Assembly (NCBI GenBank): GCA_937949945.1
Contig: CALFEQ010000153.1
Location: 62,001-126,000 of the forward strand
Length of the DNA: 64,000 nt
Source: an uncultured Myxococcales bacterium
GTDB taxonomy: Bacteria; Myxococcota_A; Polyangia; Polyangiales; Polyangiaceae
Direction: 5' to 3'
The notes beneath the pieces were generated by a model that saw nothing but the letters and a program-made list of their open reading frames with translations, searched no databases and was not told the DNA's origin. The translations under genes and the position numbers were made by a program. Numbering within the stretch: the stretch's first letter is position 1; every line of letters begins with the position of its first letter. Positions 7,492 to 16,947 of this stretch are shown piece by piece.

Positions 7492-9462
7492 ATGGGGGAC
7501 GGGCCGACCCTCGACGACGCGGAGCCGACTCGGTCTCGGGACGTCGACGACGCGACCGTCTCCGACGAGACGCGGGACGCGCCGACGGTGTCGCGGGAAG
7601 ACCGAGGCACGTTCTTCGGCGCCGTGCCCATTCGAGAGGAGGAGCGCTACGTCGACGAAGGGCTGCTCGGCTCCGGTGCGATGGGCGCCGTTCACCTCTG
7701 CCACGACCGCGTCGTGGGCCGTCGCATCGCTCGCAAGTCGATGCATCCGGCGCAGCGGAACGATGCATCGCTCCGGCGGCGCTTCGAGAACGAGGCCCGC
7801 ATCCAAGGGCAGCTCGAGCACCCTGCGATCGTGCCCGTCTACGACGTCGTCATCGGTCCCGACGGGGTCGAGTACTTCACGATGCGCCGTGTGGAGGGGC
7901 GCAGCCTGCGCCAAATCCTGAACCTCCTGAAGAAGGAGGAGCCGCAGGCTCGGCAGCGTTACGGGCTCCGCCGCTTGCTCTCCGCGTTCGCCACGGTCTG
8001 CTTGGCGATCGCGTTCGCGCACAAGCGGGGGATCGTTCATCGCGACATCAAGCCGAGCAACATCATGCTCGGCGACTACGGCGAGGTCTACGTGCTCGAT
8101 TGGGGGATCGCGCGCGTCCTCGGCGAGGAGGAGGCCGTCGATCGCGTCTCGAGCATCGTCCTACCGAGCACGGAGGGCGATCCCACGAAGACGGAGCTCG
8201 GAGACCTCATCGGCACGATCGGCTACATGGCGCCCGAGCAGGCGCGCGGCCTGCCCGCGGGGCCGGCGGCCGACGTCTACGCGCTGGGGGCGACGCTCTT
8301 CGAGATCCTCACGCTCGAGCGCCTGCATTCGTCCGATCCGGCCGAGGCGATGAACGAGCTGCGACACGGGGTCGAGGCGCGACCCTCACGGCGTGCCCCG
8401 GGCCGCCGCATCCCGCCGGAGCTCGAGGACCTCTGCGTTCGTGCGACGGCGCTCGATCCTGCCGCTCGCCCGGATGCCCAGTCGATGCACGACTCCATCC
8501 AGGAGTTCCTCGACGGAGAACGCGACCAGGAGCGCCGCGCCCAGCTCGTCGCTCAGCACCTCGAGCTCGCGCGCACGGAGCTCGCCAAGGTGCTCGAGGG
8601 CGGACCCGAGGCCAAACGTGCACGCGATCGGGCGCTCGAGGCCATCCACAAGGCGCACGCGCTCGACGGCGGCAACGAGGAGGCGGCCAAGGTGCTGAAT
8701 GCCCTCGTGCATGCACCGGTCGACGTGCGCGGTCAGGTGGACGCGGCGCTCGCCTCGACGACGACCGCGGCGCGCCGCGTGGCGGGCCGCACGGCCCCCA
8801 TGCTGCTCGCGGTCTGGCTCCTCGGGACGGCCGGCGTGGCGTTCCTCGGCGTGCGGAACTGGCCGCTCTTGTTGCTCGAGATGCTGCTCGTCGTCCTGGG
8901 CGGCGCGCTCATGCTGCTCTACGCGCGAGGGCATCGCGCGCTCGCGGTCTGGGCGTTTCTCGTGCTCTCGAACGGCATGGCCGTGGGCGTGGCGGCGGCG
9001 TTCACGTGGTTCGTGGTCGTCCCGGGGATCCTCGCATTCATCGCGGTCAGCTATGCGCTCGTGAACCGTCCGGCGGCCTGGTACCGCGAGCACCAGCCCG
9101 TGATGCGCCACATCCGCGCCGCGACGCTCGCCCTCGGCCCGCTGGGGATCGTCGCCGTCATTCTGCTCGAGGCGCTCGGGCTCGTTCCTCCCTCCGTCGT
9201 GTTCCGGGAGGGGAACATCGTCATCGTTCCGCGCGTCGTGGAGTTCCCCGAGGCGCCGACGATCGTGTTTCTCGCCATCGCGAACATCGCCCTCGTCGTC
9301 GGGCCGGCGTACCTCGTCTTCCGTCACCGCGATGCGCTCTTCGAGATGGAGCGCCGGGTGTTCGACCTCGCGGCGCGTCTGCGCGAGCTCGTCCCGGCCG
9401 AGGCGCGACGAGCCGCGCCGAGCATCACGCCGGTGGAGAGCGACGCCGACCGCCGGTCGTAG
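7492..9462 (+). CDS. Hanks-type Ser/Thr protein kinase with C-terminal membrane domain
   Basis: 656 residues, ATG start. The kinase domain covers about residues 53-340: Gly loop G60-SGAMG, Lys82 (IARKSM), catalytic H183-RDIKPSN, D203-WG replacing DFG, and GTIGYMAPEQARG. It therefore looks active. A short helical region follows, then about five hydrophobic segments (residues 430-600, for example LLAVWLLGTAGVAFLGV and LLLEMLLVVLGGALMLLYA), and a cytosolic tail rich in Arg/Glu. The kinase faces the cytoplasm and the membrane block may sense or anchor. The gene stands alone on the plus strand; the next gene converges with 21 nt between stops. A kinase with similar layout follows at 10305-12317. 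Confidence 0.93.
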   Translation: MGDGPTLDDAEPTRSRDVDDATVSDETRDAPTVSREDRGTFFGAVPIREEERYVDEGLLGSGAMGAVHLCHDRVVGRRIARKSMHPAQRNDASLRRRFENEARIQGQLEHPAIVPVYDVVIGPDGVEYFTMRRVEGRSLRQILNLLKKEEPQARQRYGLRRLLSAFATVCLAIAFAHKRGIVHRDIKPSNIMLGDYGEVYVLDWGIARVLGEEEAVDRVSSIVLPSTEGDPTKTELGDLIGTIGYMAPEQARGLPAGPAADVYALGATLFEILTLERLHSSDPAEAMNELRHGVEARPSRRAPGRRIPPELEDLCVRATALDPAARPDAQSMHDSIQEFLDGERDQERRAQLVAQHLELARTELAKVLEGGPEAKRARDRALEAIHKAHALDGGNEEAAKVLNALVHAPVDVRGQVDAALASTTTAARRVAGRTAPMLLAVWLLGTAGVAFLGVRNWPLLLLEMLLVVLGGALMLLYARGHRALAVWAFLVLSNGMAVGVAAAFTWFVVVPGILAFIAVSYALVNRPAAWYREHQPVMRHIRAATLALGPLGIVAVILLEALGLVPPSVVFREGNIVIVPRVVEFPEAPTIVFLAIANIALVVGPAYLVFRHRDALFEMERRVFDLAARLRELVPAEARRAAPSITPVESDADRRS

Positions 9463-9483
9463 GCGTCGCCGCCGCTCGTCGCC

Positions 9484-10263
9484 CTACCGGAGGACGAGGT
9501 TGTCGATCTTCACGGTGAGGGCCGGCGTGGGGCCTCCATCCGTCAGTGCTCCCAGCTCGAGGCTCAGGCCGTTCAGAGGGCCGCTCAGGGTAGGGCCGAA
9601 CAGGACCGCGACGGTCTTGCCGTCGAACGCGACCTCCACGAGGCCATTCGTCGCGTCGAACTTCGCGTGAAAGCCGACGTGAACCCAGGTCCGCAGCGGT
9701 ATCGGCGCGACGGCGCTGCGTTCCTGCGGCACGCTGCGAATGACCGCGTTGAGGCCATTTTCGCCGAACGACAGCCCCACGAAGCCCGTCACGTTGCCAT
9801 TGCCGTGCGCGCTGAGGCCGAGGATCGTGCCGAAGCTCGGGCTCTCGAAGTCGCCCGTGTCGATCCACGCGTCGAACTCGAGGACGAACTCGGTCTGACC
9901 AGGGGACTGTCTGTTCAGGATCACGCGCGCCGTTCTCGGTCCGGCGCCCGAGGCAGCGGGAAGTTGTGCGAGCAGCGCCTTACCGGTGCAGTCCTCGACC
10001 TCACGCACGGTCCCGTGGGTCAACTGAGTGAACCAGGGCGACGCGATCGTGTCGAAGGTCTCGCAAAAAAGGGCGCCGTTCGGACAGACGAAGGGGCCAC
10101 ACGCGAGGGACGTGCCGGCGTCCGTCGCTCCACCGTCGTCGTTCGGCACGCCCGCGTCGTCGGGCAAGGACGCCGGAGGCGATGCGTCGTCGGTGCCGAA
10201 CGGCGTGCATCCGACGATTGCGGTCGCGAGCGCCACGACCGTCCCGACCACCCCATGCGGCAT
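9484..10263 (-). CDS. Lipoprotein with a probable concanavalin A-like/LamG-type domain
   Basis: 259 residues. The ATG at 10263 starts MPHGVVGTVVALATAIVGC, a lipoprotein signal with Cys19. An Asp/Gly-rich linker (PDDAGVPNDDGGATDAG) and a small Cys pair (CGPFVCPNGALFC) follow. The rest, from ETFDTIASPWF to the end, reads like a beta-sandwich of LamG or laminarinase type (FVLEFDAWIDTGD, TWVHVGFHAKFD, VEVAFDGKTVAV, LTVKIDNLVLR). The LamG assignment rests on pattern only. It follows the kinase at 10305-12317 on the same strand with a 41-nt gap, so co-transcription is likely. Exact function unknown. Confidence 0.75.
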   Translation of the reverse strand: MPHGVVGTVVALATAIVGCTPFGTDDASPPASLPDDAGVPNDDGGATDAGTSLACGPFVCPNGALFCETFDTIASPWFTQLTHGTVREVEDCTGKALLAQLPAASGAGPRTARVILNRQSPGQTEFVLEFDAWIDTGDFESPSFGTILGLSAHGNGNVTGFVGLSFGENGLNAVIRSVPQERSAVAPIPLRTWVHVGFHAKFDATNGLVEVAFDGKTVAVLFGPTLSGPLNGLSLELGALTDGGPTPALTVKIDNLVLR

Positions 10264-10304
10264 CGCTCGTCCCACGCCATGGAGCGTAACAGACCTGAGG
10301 AAGA

Positions 10305-12317
10305 TCAGCGGGGCTCGCGCGGCGCTCGCTCGAGAAAGAGCGACACGAAGGCCGCGAGCGCGACGACTCCGGCGACGGCGAAGACGAAGGCCCACCAATC
10401 GGTGCGTAGCGTCACGCCGACGGCCGCGGCGACGGCGACGACGGACACGATCACGAAGCGGCGGAGGTGAGGGGCCCATGCGCCGGCCGAGATGGCCGCG
10501 AGGATGAACAGGTCGGTCGCGCCGATGACGTTCAGCGGCGTGCGCGCGCTCCAACCGACGAGGCGGTTGGCGAGCCACAGGGCGAGCATGAGCGCGACGC
10601 CGAGCACCAGGCGTCGATTCACCGCCGTCGCGAACAGCTTGGCGCGGCCGATGGCGATCGCGAGCCAGATCGCGACGTTCATGAGCGCGACCATCGACAC
10701 CATGTTCGCGTGCGTGATCGCCTCCATCCCTGCGCGCGAAAGAAACGCCGTCGAGACGGCCAGCAGCGGAAGCAAGAGGAGCAGGACGAGCGCGCGCTGC
10801 CGGGCGCCCACGCGGAGATCCATGTCGCGCTCGATCCGTTCGAGCGTCGCCTTCTGCTTCCGTGCTCTCTGCTCGGCCTCCTCGACGAGCGCGACGAGGT
10901 CGGACGGCGGTGGTGTCTGCGGACCGCCCGTCTCCGCGAGCTGAGCGAGCGCGGCGCGAGCGCCCACGGCGTCGCCCTGCGCGATCTCGACGCGGACGGC
11001 CGCCACGAGGACGCGCAAGAGACCCTCTCGCGCGATGGGGTTGGACGGCCATTCGCGCAGCGCCTGCTCGTAGCCGAAGCGGCACTCGGACAGGAGCGCG
11101 AGGAGCCGGTTCTCGGCGTCGCGGTCGGTCCGCGTTTCGTCGGCGACGCGGCGCTCGAGCTCCTCGACGAGCGGGCCGAGCCGCTTGCAGAGCTCGATGC
11201 TCGATCGATGCCGGAGGTAGTCCGACAGCGCGCGGCGGAAGTCGAGGACGCTCTCGAAGCGATCCTTCGGGTCGACGGCGCAGGCGCGGTTGCAGATCGC
11301 CGCGAGCTCGCTCGGCACCTCCGGCCCGTAGGTCGCCGGCGCGGAGATCGTCGCCGCCGCGAGCACCTCGCCGAGGTCCTTGCCCTTGTGCCTGGGCTCG
11401 CCCGTCAGGATCGCGTGGAGCGTGGCGCCGAGGAGGTAGACGTCCGTGCGTTCGTCGATGCGCGAGAGGTCGCCCGAGGCCATCTCGGGCGCCATGTAGC
11501 TCGCGGTTCCGGCGAGCTCGATGCCCTTCGCGCTGGCGATCCGCTCCTTCCGGATCGCGACACCCCAGTCGACGACGTAGACCTCGCCGAACGCGCCGAC
11601 CATGACGTTGCTCGGCTTGATGTCGCGGTGGATGACGCCGCGCGAGTGCGCGTAGTGGATGCCGTCGCAGACGCGCATCAGGACGTTGATGTTCGCGACG
11701 AGGCGCTGCGACGGATCGGGCTCGATGCGCGCCCACGCTTCGTGCGTCGGATCCTCGAGGAGACGGCTCCACGGGACGCCCTCGACCTTCTTCATGACGA
11801 GGATCGGGCGCCCGTACGCGTCGCTGCCGAGCGCGTGGACGGGGACGATGTTCGGGTGAGCGAGCGAGCCGGTGACGAGCGCCTCGGCGAGGAGCATCTC
11901 GCTCGCGCGTGCGACGTCCCCGTCGTCGCGCACGATCTTCACGGCCACCTCGCGTCCGAGCGAGCGCTGGTGCACCGTGAGCACGCGACCCATGCCGCCT
12001 TCGCCGAGGACCTCCTTCACGACGTAGTCCACGTGCTCGGGCGCGTCGTCCTCGGTCGCGGCGACGTCGATGCGTGGCAGGCGCGTGGGGGGACCCTTCT
12101 CACGAGCGATCGCGGCCGCCCTGCCTTGGCCGTCGACGCGCGTCGTCATCGCGCGCAGCGCGTCGGGCGTGATGGTCTCCCTCGCGTCGAGGGTCGGCTC
12201 GAGCCCGAGCTCGCGCATCAGCGTCTCGACGAGGTTCGCAGGATCGCCGCCCTCCGCCGCCGAGACGGAGACGAGCCGGTCCTCTCGCTGTCGGTCTCCG
12301 TCGCTCACGGCGTGCAC
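10305..12317 (-). CDS. Hanks-type Ser/Thr protein kinase with C-terminal membrane domain
   Basis: 670 residues from a GTG at 12317. An unstructured N-terminus (about 95 residues) precedes the kinase: Gly loop G105-EGGMG, Lys127 (VAVKIV), H230-RDIKPSN, D250-WG in place of DFG, and GTASYMAPEMASG. A helical linker (residues 380-500) leads to about five membrane segments, including ALVLLLLLPLLAVSTAFL and LFILAAISAGAWAP, ending at LALA-type hydrophobic residues and a basic tail. It resembles the kinase at 7492 in layout, suggesting old duplication. The lipoprotein at 9484 lies 41 nt downstream. The true start could be slightly further in, as no strong ribosome site is visible. Confidence 0.92.
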   Translation of the reverse strand: MHAVSDGDRQREDRLVSVSAAEGGDPANLVETLMRELGLEPTLDARETITPDALRAMTTRVDGQGRAAAIAREKGPPTRLPRIDVAATEDDAPEHVDYVVKEVLGEGGMGRVLTVHQRSLGREVAVKIVRDDGDVARASEMLLAEALVTGSLAHPNIVPVHALGSDAYGRPILVMKKVEGVPWSRLLEDPTHEAWARIEPDPSQRLVANINVLMRVCDGIHYAHSRGVIHRDIKPSNVMVGAFGEVYVVDWGVAIRKERIASAKGIELAGTASYMAPEMASGDLSRIDERTDVYLLGATLHAILTGEPRHKGKDLGEVLAAATISAPATYGPEVPSELAAICNRACAVDPKDRFESVLDFRRALSDYLRHRSSIELCKRLGPLVEELERRVADETRTDRDAENRLLALLSECRFGYEQALREWPSNPIAREGLLRVLVAAVRVEIAQGDAVGARAALAQLAETGGPQTPPPSDLVALVEEAEQRARKQKATLERIERDMDLRVGARQRALVLLLLLPLLAVSTAFLSRAGMEAITHANMVSMVALMNVAIWLAIAIGRAKLFATAVNRRLVLGVALMLALWLANRLVGWSARTPLNVIGATDLFILAAISAGAWAPHLRRFVIVSVVAVAAAVGVTLRTDWWAFVFAVAGVVALAAFVSLFLERAPREPR

Positions 12318-12421
12318 CGCGATGCTACTCGACTCGCGAGGCGGCTGTATGCGGTGCTCGGCAGATCGGCCGAGCGCCGACCGACGCCGGTCGCCCGGCG
12401 CCGGTCGCGGTTACTTCTCGG

Positions 12422-13009
12422 TCACTGCTTCGTGTAGGTGAAGACGTCCGTGTCGTGCTCCGGATCGAACATGACGAGCGTGCCGCCGTTCGCCGTGTAG
12501 GGCAGGACGACCTGCGGCGCACCCGCCGGGCACTCCAGCGTCAGCGTGAGGTTCGAGCCGTCCGTCGTGTACGTCCCGGCGAAGCGCTGCTCCTCCGCGT
12601 TCGCGTCCGCCGTGAGCGCCTCGAACTTCCCGCCCTCGAACTTCCAGACGCGGCGGCGGGTGTTCTCGTCCGGCGAGGACGGCGGATAGACCTCGTGCTT
12701 CGTGAGGACGTACGTGCCGTCCTCGATCGTGCCGCCTTGAGGCGTGGGCTTCGGCTCGCCGCCCGCGACCTCGCCGACTTGATCGCCGGTGGCCTCGAGC
12801 GTGTTGCACGCGCCGTCGGGGTTTTCGTTCGAGCCAGAGTCGGTCTCCGAGGACGTGCCCGAGTCGGTGGTCGTCCCGGCATCGACCTGCGTGCCGGACG
12901 TCCCCGAGGAGCCGCCGCTGCCATCCGAATCGTCGCTCGAGCAGGCGACGACGGAGCAGGCGACCGTCAGACCGACCAAAGCAAAGAACGACACGAAGCT
13001 GATACGCAT
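12422..13009 (-). CDS. Small secreted lipoprotein of unknown function
   Basis: 195 residues. AGAAGG seven bases upstream supports the ATG at 13009 (MRISFVSFFALVGLTVACSVVAC), which gives a lipoprotein signal with two candidate lipobox Cys residues (18 and 23). A Ser/Gly/Thr/Asp linker (SSGTSGTQVDAGTTTDSGT) is followed by a domain of about 120 residues. This holds IEDGTYVLTKHEVYPP, RRRVWKFEGGKFEAL, FAGTYTTDGSNLTLTLECP and TLVMFDPEHDTDVFTY. The pattern resembles small beta-barrel lipocalin-like or META-like lipoproteins that occur as families in Polyangiales, but I cannot place it in a named family. It is transcribed away from the GreA/B-domain gene at 13212. Confidence 0.8.
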   Translation of the reverse strand: MRISFVSFFALVGLTVACSVVACSSDDSDGSGGSSGTSGTQVDAGTTTDSGTSSETDSGSNENPDGACNTLEATGDQVGEVAGGEPKPTPQGGTIEDGTYVLTKHEVYPPSSPDENTRRRVWKFEGGKFEALTADANAEEQRFAGTYTTDGSNLTLTLECPAGAPQVVLPYTANGGTLVMFDPEHDTDVFTYTKQ

Positions 13010-13211
13010 GATCCTTCTACTCCTGTGCATGCGGCGAGCTGCCGCGAGCGTGCACCAAACCGAGGTTCGGCCGAAAAGGCAAGCCCGTTCCGCGGCAACG
13101 ATGTCGCCCTCACGCACGAGCTCGCACGCGACGCGCGCGCGACGCGCGCGCGACGTGTGAGCGGCGGACATCCGCACGGCACGGCCGCGCGACGACGACT
13201 AGACTCTCGGG

Positions 13212-13640
13212 GTGAGCAAGGCCTTCACGAAAGAAGACGAGCAGACCGGGTTCGTTCCGCCGAGCTCGGAGATGATCGCGATCCCGAAAGGGCCGTTCCG
13301 GATCACCGCGACGGGGGCACGTCTCGCGGCTGCGCACCCGGACCCGCGGGTGCGTGAAGCGCTCGCGCGCGCCGAGAAGCTACCCCCCGTCACGCATCCG
13401 GAGCGCGCCGCCATCGGCGTCACGGTCCGCGTGCGCAGCGCAGGAGGACCGCCGAAGCAGAAGGAGCGCATCTACCGCCTCGTTCCTGCCGAGGAGCGCG
13501 CGCTGCTCGGTGAGGGGTGCAGCGTCGAGGGACCGATCGGCAGCGCCCTGCTCGGCGCGAAGGTGGGGGACGTCCGAGAGGTCACGCTCCCGCGCGGCGT
13601 CGAGGAGCTCGAGGTCGTCGCGCTGCACGGCGAGTCGTAG
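13212..13640 (+). CDS. GreA/GreB C-terminal-domain protein (Rnk-like)
   Basis: 142 residues from a GTG at 13212. The C-terminal half carries the FKBP-like fold of transcript-cleavage factors: IGVTVRV, RIYRLVPAEERA, and SVEGPIGSALLGAKVGDVREVTLP, which matches the GreA signature S-P-[IL]-G-x-A-L-[LI]-G-x-x-x-G-D. The long N-terminal coiled coil of true GreA/GreB is missing; about 60 residues precede the domain instead. Proteins of this shape include Rnk and GreA paralogues that bind in the RNA polymerase secondary channel. Binding without RNA-cleavage stimulation is therefore plausible here, but not shown. It converges on the amylase at 13653 with 12 nt between stops. Confidence 0.8.
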   Translation: MSKAFTKEDEQTGFVPPSSEMIAIPKGPFRITATGARLAAAHPDPRVREALARAEKLPPVTHPERAAIGVTVRVRSAGGPPKQKERIYRLVPAEERALLGEGCSVEGPIGSALLGAKVGDVREVTLPRGVEELEVVALHGES

Positions 13641-13652
13641 CGCCGTGTCGGC

Positions 13653-16019
13653 TCACTGCGCGACGAAGATCGCGGCCTCGCCCGCGCCGATCGAGACGGT
13701 GAGGGTGCTGCCTGCGCTCGTCGCGGAGCCCTTGCCGAGCGGGCTCGACCATCCGGCGACTCCGCCGAGCGAGAGGGCGCTCGCGTCGATCGAGCGGCCG
13801 ACGACGTCGCCGCCGCGGTTGACGACGACGACGGCGATCTCCTTCGGACCCGTCTGGTACGCGTAGACCCAGAGGTCCGCTTCGGCGAGCAGCGTCTTGC
13901 GCTCGCCGCGACGCAGCGCCTTCGACGCCGTGCGGACGGCGCCGAGCTTGCGCACCCACTCGCGCAGGTCGAGCTGCGCCGGCGTCAGTGCCGGCGGCTG
14001 CGTGCCGGGCTTCGCCATCTCGAGGTGGCCGAGGCCTTCGCCGAAGAGCATGTTGCGGCGCATGTCCGGATCGGCGCCGCCTCCGAACGCGACCTCGTCG
14101 CCCTGGTAGAGGTACGGTACGCCCGGCATCGTGTAGAGCACCGTGAGCGCGCGCTTGAGCCGCACGTAGACCTGCGGGTCGTCGTACGCGAGCGGCGGGA
14201 GCTGCTCGTCGCGGCAGCCGCTCGCCCACGTGCAGCCGAGCCTGCCCCAGTCCTTCGCCGCGATGCTCGCGATGCGCGGGTTGTCGTGTCCGTTGAGGAA
14301 GCGGACGTGGCGGTTGCCGGGGCGGTAGCGGGTCTCCGCCTTTCGGAGCTCGCCCTCCACCTCGTGGAGGGGCTTGTCGCCGCTGACGAGCCCGTCGGCC
14401 ATGTTGTGGCGCGTGGGGAAGTCGAACTGCCCGTCGAGCGCCGTCGGACCGGTGTACGCGTCGATCCACTCGAAGCCGTTCGCGAAGTGCTCGCCGAAGA
14501 AGGTTCCGCTGTCGAACTCGCCGACCGCGGTCTCTCCGACCATGAAGATGCGCGCGCCGCCTTGCTCGAACCGGCGCGAGAGCTCGGCGCGCATGTTGTA
14601 GATGCTGTTCGCCTCGACGTGCTTGACCGCGTCGACGCGGAAGCCGTCGAGATCGAAGGCGGCGATCCAGTTGACGGCGTCCGCGATGAACTGCTTCTCG
14701 GCGCCGCGCTGGGTCCAGTCGATGTCGGGCAGGTACGGCTGGAACAGGCACTCGAAAGGTCGCACGCTCCATCCGCAGCCGTTCGCGTCGTCACCGCACT
14801 GGCAGACCTTGCGGAACCAGCTCGGGTGCGCCGACACGTACTCGTGGTCGTCGTGGACCTGGTTGTTGATCAGGTCGAGCAGCACGCGGATCCCGCGCCG
14901 GTGCGCCTCGGCGACGAACGCTCGGAGCGCCGCGTCGCCGCCGAACCGCGGCTCGACCTCGCGCGCGCGGATCGGCCAGTAGCCGTGGTACGCGCTGTAC
15001 TTCTGCCCGCCGTCGCCGAAGTGCCACTTGTCGGTCTGTCGGTTCAGGGGCGAGAGCCAGATCGTGCGGACGCCGAGCTTCTCGAAGTAGCCCGTCTTCA
15101 TCACCTCGAGGGCGCCCTGCAGATCGCCGCCGTGCCAGTCGGCGTCGTAGTGGACCGGATCGCCGATCGGCGCGTCGTTCGATTTGTCGCCGTTCGCGAA
15201 CCGATCGATGAGCAGCATGTAGAGGATGCCGTCGCGGTAGTCGAACGGCTCGTCCTCGACCCAGAAGGGCAGATCGATCGGCTCCGACTCGCGACCCTTC
15301 TCGTCGAAGGCGCGGATCGAGAGCGTGTGCTTCCCTTTCGCGAGGCCCTCGAAGGAGAAGTCGACCGCCCCTGCGCTCGCGTCGATCGCGAACGACCCGT
15401 CCGGCACCGCGTCGTTGTCGAGGCTCGCCTTGACGCGCTCGGGCCGGGCGCCGTCGGCCGCGCCCCGGACGGTGATGCGCACCTTCATCGAGCCGCTGGC
15501 GTTCACGTCGACCCGGCCGGCGAGCGTCTCCGGACCGGCGTCGCACGTCGGCAGGACGAAGCCCGAGTTCATCTGGCCGCCGACGATCTTCCGGTAGCGC
15601 GCCTTCGGATCGAGCTTCCACTGCCCGTCGACGATGAGCTTGTACGCGTAGAGCGTGCCCGCGGCGAGGCTCGGGCCGGGCTCGAGCGTGATCTCGTGCG
15701 CGTCGCCGTTCTTCGTGAGCGGCACCGCACCGTCGGCCCACGCCGGCGTCGTGTGCTCGCCGGCGAGCTTCACGTCGTTGCCGCCTCCTTCCCAGCGGAT
15801 CGTGAGGGTGCACTCGCGCTTCGCGAACGTCGTGCCCTCGTCGAACACGATGTCCGTCTCGATCTTGCCGTTCGGGCCGGGCGTGCCGTCCTTCTCGCCG
15901 ATCTTTCCCGAGTCCGGGCCGGGCGGCTCGGGGCGGCCCGTGCCCTCCGAGTCGGAGGCACACGCGCCGAGGAAGACGGCGCCGAGGACGAGAGAAGAGA
16001 GGACGAGGCACGGCTTCAT
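13653..16019 (-). CDS. GH13 alpha-amylase lipoprotein with N-terminal starch-binding-type domains
   Basis: 788 residues with signal MKPCLVLSSLVLGAVFLGAC (Cys20). Residues about 50-180 look like a CBM48/E-set domain (VKLAGEHTTPAW, LYAYKLIVDGQWKLDPKA); a second beta-sandwich follows (about 185-280). The catalytic barrel starts near GILYMLLIDRFANGD. GH13 signatures are all present: DLINNQVHDDHEY, the nucleophile Asp in GFRVDAVKHVE, the acid/base Glu in VGETAVGEF, and the stabilising Asp in NGHDNPR. An all-beta C domain ends the protein. It would hydrolyse alpha-1,4-glucans or cyclodextrins in the periplasm or at the surface. A second GH13 lipoprotein and a LamB porin lie at 18.1-21.6 kb, so alpha-glucan use is the likely theme. 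Confidence 0.93.
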   Translation of the reverse strand: MKPCLVLSSLVLGAVFLGACASDSEGTGRPEPPGPDSGKIGEKDGTPGPNGKIETDIVFDEGTTFAKRECTLTIRWEGGGNDVKLAGEHTTPAWADGAVPLTKNGDAHEITLEPGPSLAAGTLYAYKLIVDGQWKLDPKARYRKIVGGQMNSGFVLPTCDAGPETLAGRVDVNASGSMKVRITVRGAADGARPERVKASLDNDAVPDGSFAIDASAGAVDFSFEGLAKGKHTLSIRAFDEKGRESEPIDLPFWVEDEPFDYRDGILYMLLIDRFANGDKSNDAPIGDPVHYDADWHGGDLQGALEVMKTGYFEKLGVRTIWLSPLNRQTDKWHFGDGGQKYSAYHGYWPIRAREVEPRFGGDAALRAFVAEAHRRGIRVLLDLINNQVHDDHEYVSAHPSWFRKVCQCGDDANGCGWSVRPFECLFQPYLPDIDWTQRGAEKQFIADAVNWIAAFDLDGFRVDAVKHVEANSIYNMRAELSRRFEQGGARIFMVGETAVGEFDSGTFFGEHFANGFEWIDAYTGPTALDGQFDFPTRHNMADGLVSGDKPLHEVEGELRKAETRYRPGNRHVRFLNGHDNPRIASIAAKDWGRLGCTWASGCRDEQLPPLAYDDPQVYVRLKRALTVLYTMPGVPYLYQGDEVAFGGGADPDMRRNMLFGEGLGHLEMAKPGTQPPALTPAQLDLREWVRKLGAVRTASKALRRGERKTLLAEADLWVYAYQTGPKEIAVVVVNRGGDVVGRSIDASALSLGGVAGWSSPLGKGSATSAGSTLTVSIGAGEAAIFVAQ

Positions 16020-16138
16020 CGGGCGGGCGGCAGACGTACCTCAGGGAAGAGTTACGGGCAAGGCACAGCCGCCCGTTTCCAGGGGTCTCGGGAGCGTCCC
16101 ACGACGGCTCTTCTCCCTGGGCGCGGGGCCGGCGGGCG

Positions 16139-16825
16139 TCAGTCGACGCGCGCGCGGAGCTCGATCTTCGCCTTCACCTCCCAGTCGAGAGGCGGCGGCT
16201 GGTCGGTCCGCTTCCAGGAGCCGCTCGCTTCCCAGCCTGCTTCCGTCTTGACCAGATCGATCGCCAGCGCCGTCTTCGGCTGATTCGTCGCGGCACCTTG
16301 GAAGGCGAGGCTCACGCCGGAGGGCGTCGGCGTCGCGGTCGTGAGCGCGAAGGTCTGGTCCGCGGGATCCATCGGCGGGTGAGGGCAGGGCGGTACCGAC
16401 GTCTCGAAGACCGAGTTCTTCACCGTCGCGCCGATCACGTCTCCGTCGTCGCGCACCGTGACCTCGATGCGGACGTTCTTCAACGCGATCGTGTACTCGC
16501 AGTAAGGCTCGCCGCCGAACGTCACCGGCTCCGTCTCCGCGATCGTGCCGAGGTACGTCGTGGCCGGTGGCCCCGGGTCGATCGGCATGCTCGGCTCCAG
16601 CGTCGGCTCTTCCTCCGTGGGAGCGCCGGCGTCTCGCTTCCCGCTTCCGCGGGTGCTCGTGAGCGGACGCGGAGCGGGCGGCTCGTCGCTCGCGCAAGCC
16701 GCGATCGACGAGCACGCCGCGACGATCACGGCCGCGGAGGACGCGCCGGCGAGGAACGGTGCGATCCGACGCCAAAATCCCGTGCGAGAGAGCGACGATC
16801 CCGTCGGGCGCTGGTGAGCCTTCAC
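16139..16825 (-). CDS. Lipoprotein of unknown function
   Basis: 228 residues from a GTG at 16825. A basic N-terminus precedes a hydrophobic signal (IAPFLAGASSAAVIVAACSSIAAC) with two possible lipobox Cys residues. After a low-complexity linker the body contains ATTYLGTIAETEPVTFGGEPYCEYTIAL, VRDDGDVIGATVKN, CPHPPMDPADQTFAL and a C-terminal WEVKAKIELRARVD, giving an all-beta look. No family is recognised. It precedes the amylase gene on the same strand with a 119-nt gap, so it may or may not belong to the same transcript. Confidence 0.75.
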   Translation of the reverse strand: MKAHQRPTGSSLSRTGFWRRIAPFLAGASSAAVIVAACSSIAACASDEPPAPRPLTSTRGSGKRDAGAPTEEEPTLEPSMPIDPGPPATTYLGTIAETEPVTFGGEPYCEYTIALKNVRIEVTVRDDGDVIGATVKNSVFETSVPPCPHPPMDPADQTFALTTATPTPSGVSLAFQGAATNQPKTALAIDLVKTEAGWEASGSWKRTDQPPPLDWEVKAKIELRARVD

Positions 16826-16947
16826 TTCACCCTAATTTGTACGCTGCTCGGAGCGCCGCGCCAAAGGGCTTGCGCTCGTATACGGGATCGTCGCGTTGGG
16901 GCGGGACGGCTCGCCCGCGGAGCCGGCCGCCTCGAGCGCGTCCCGTC

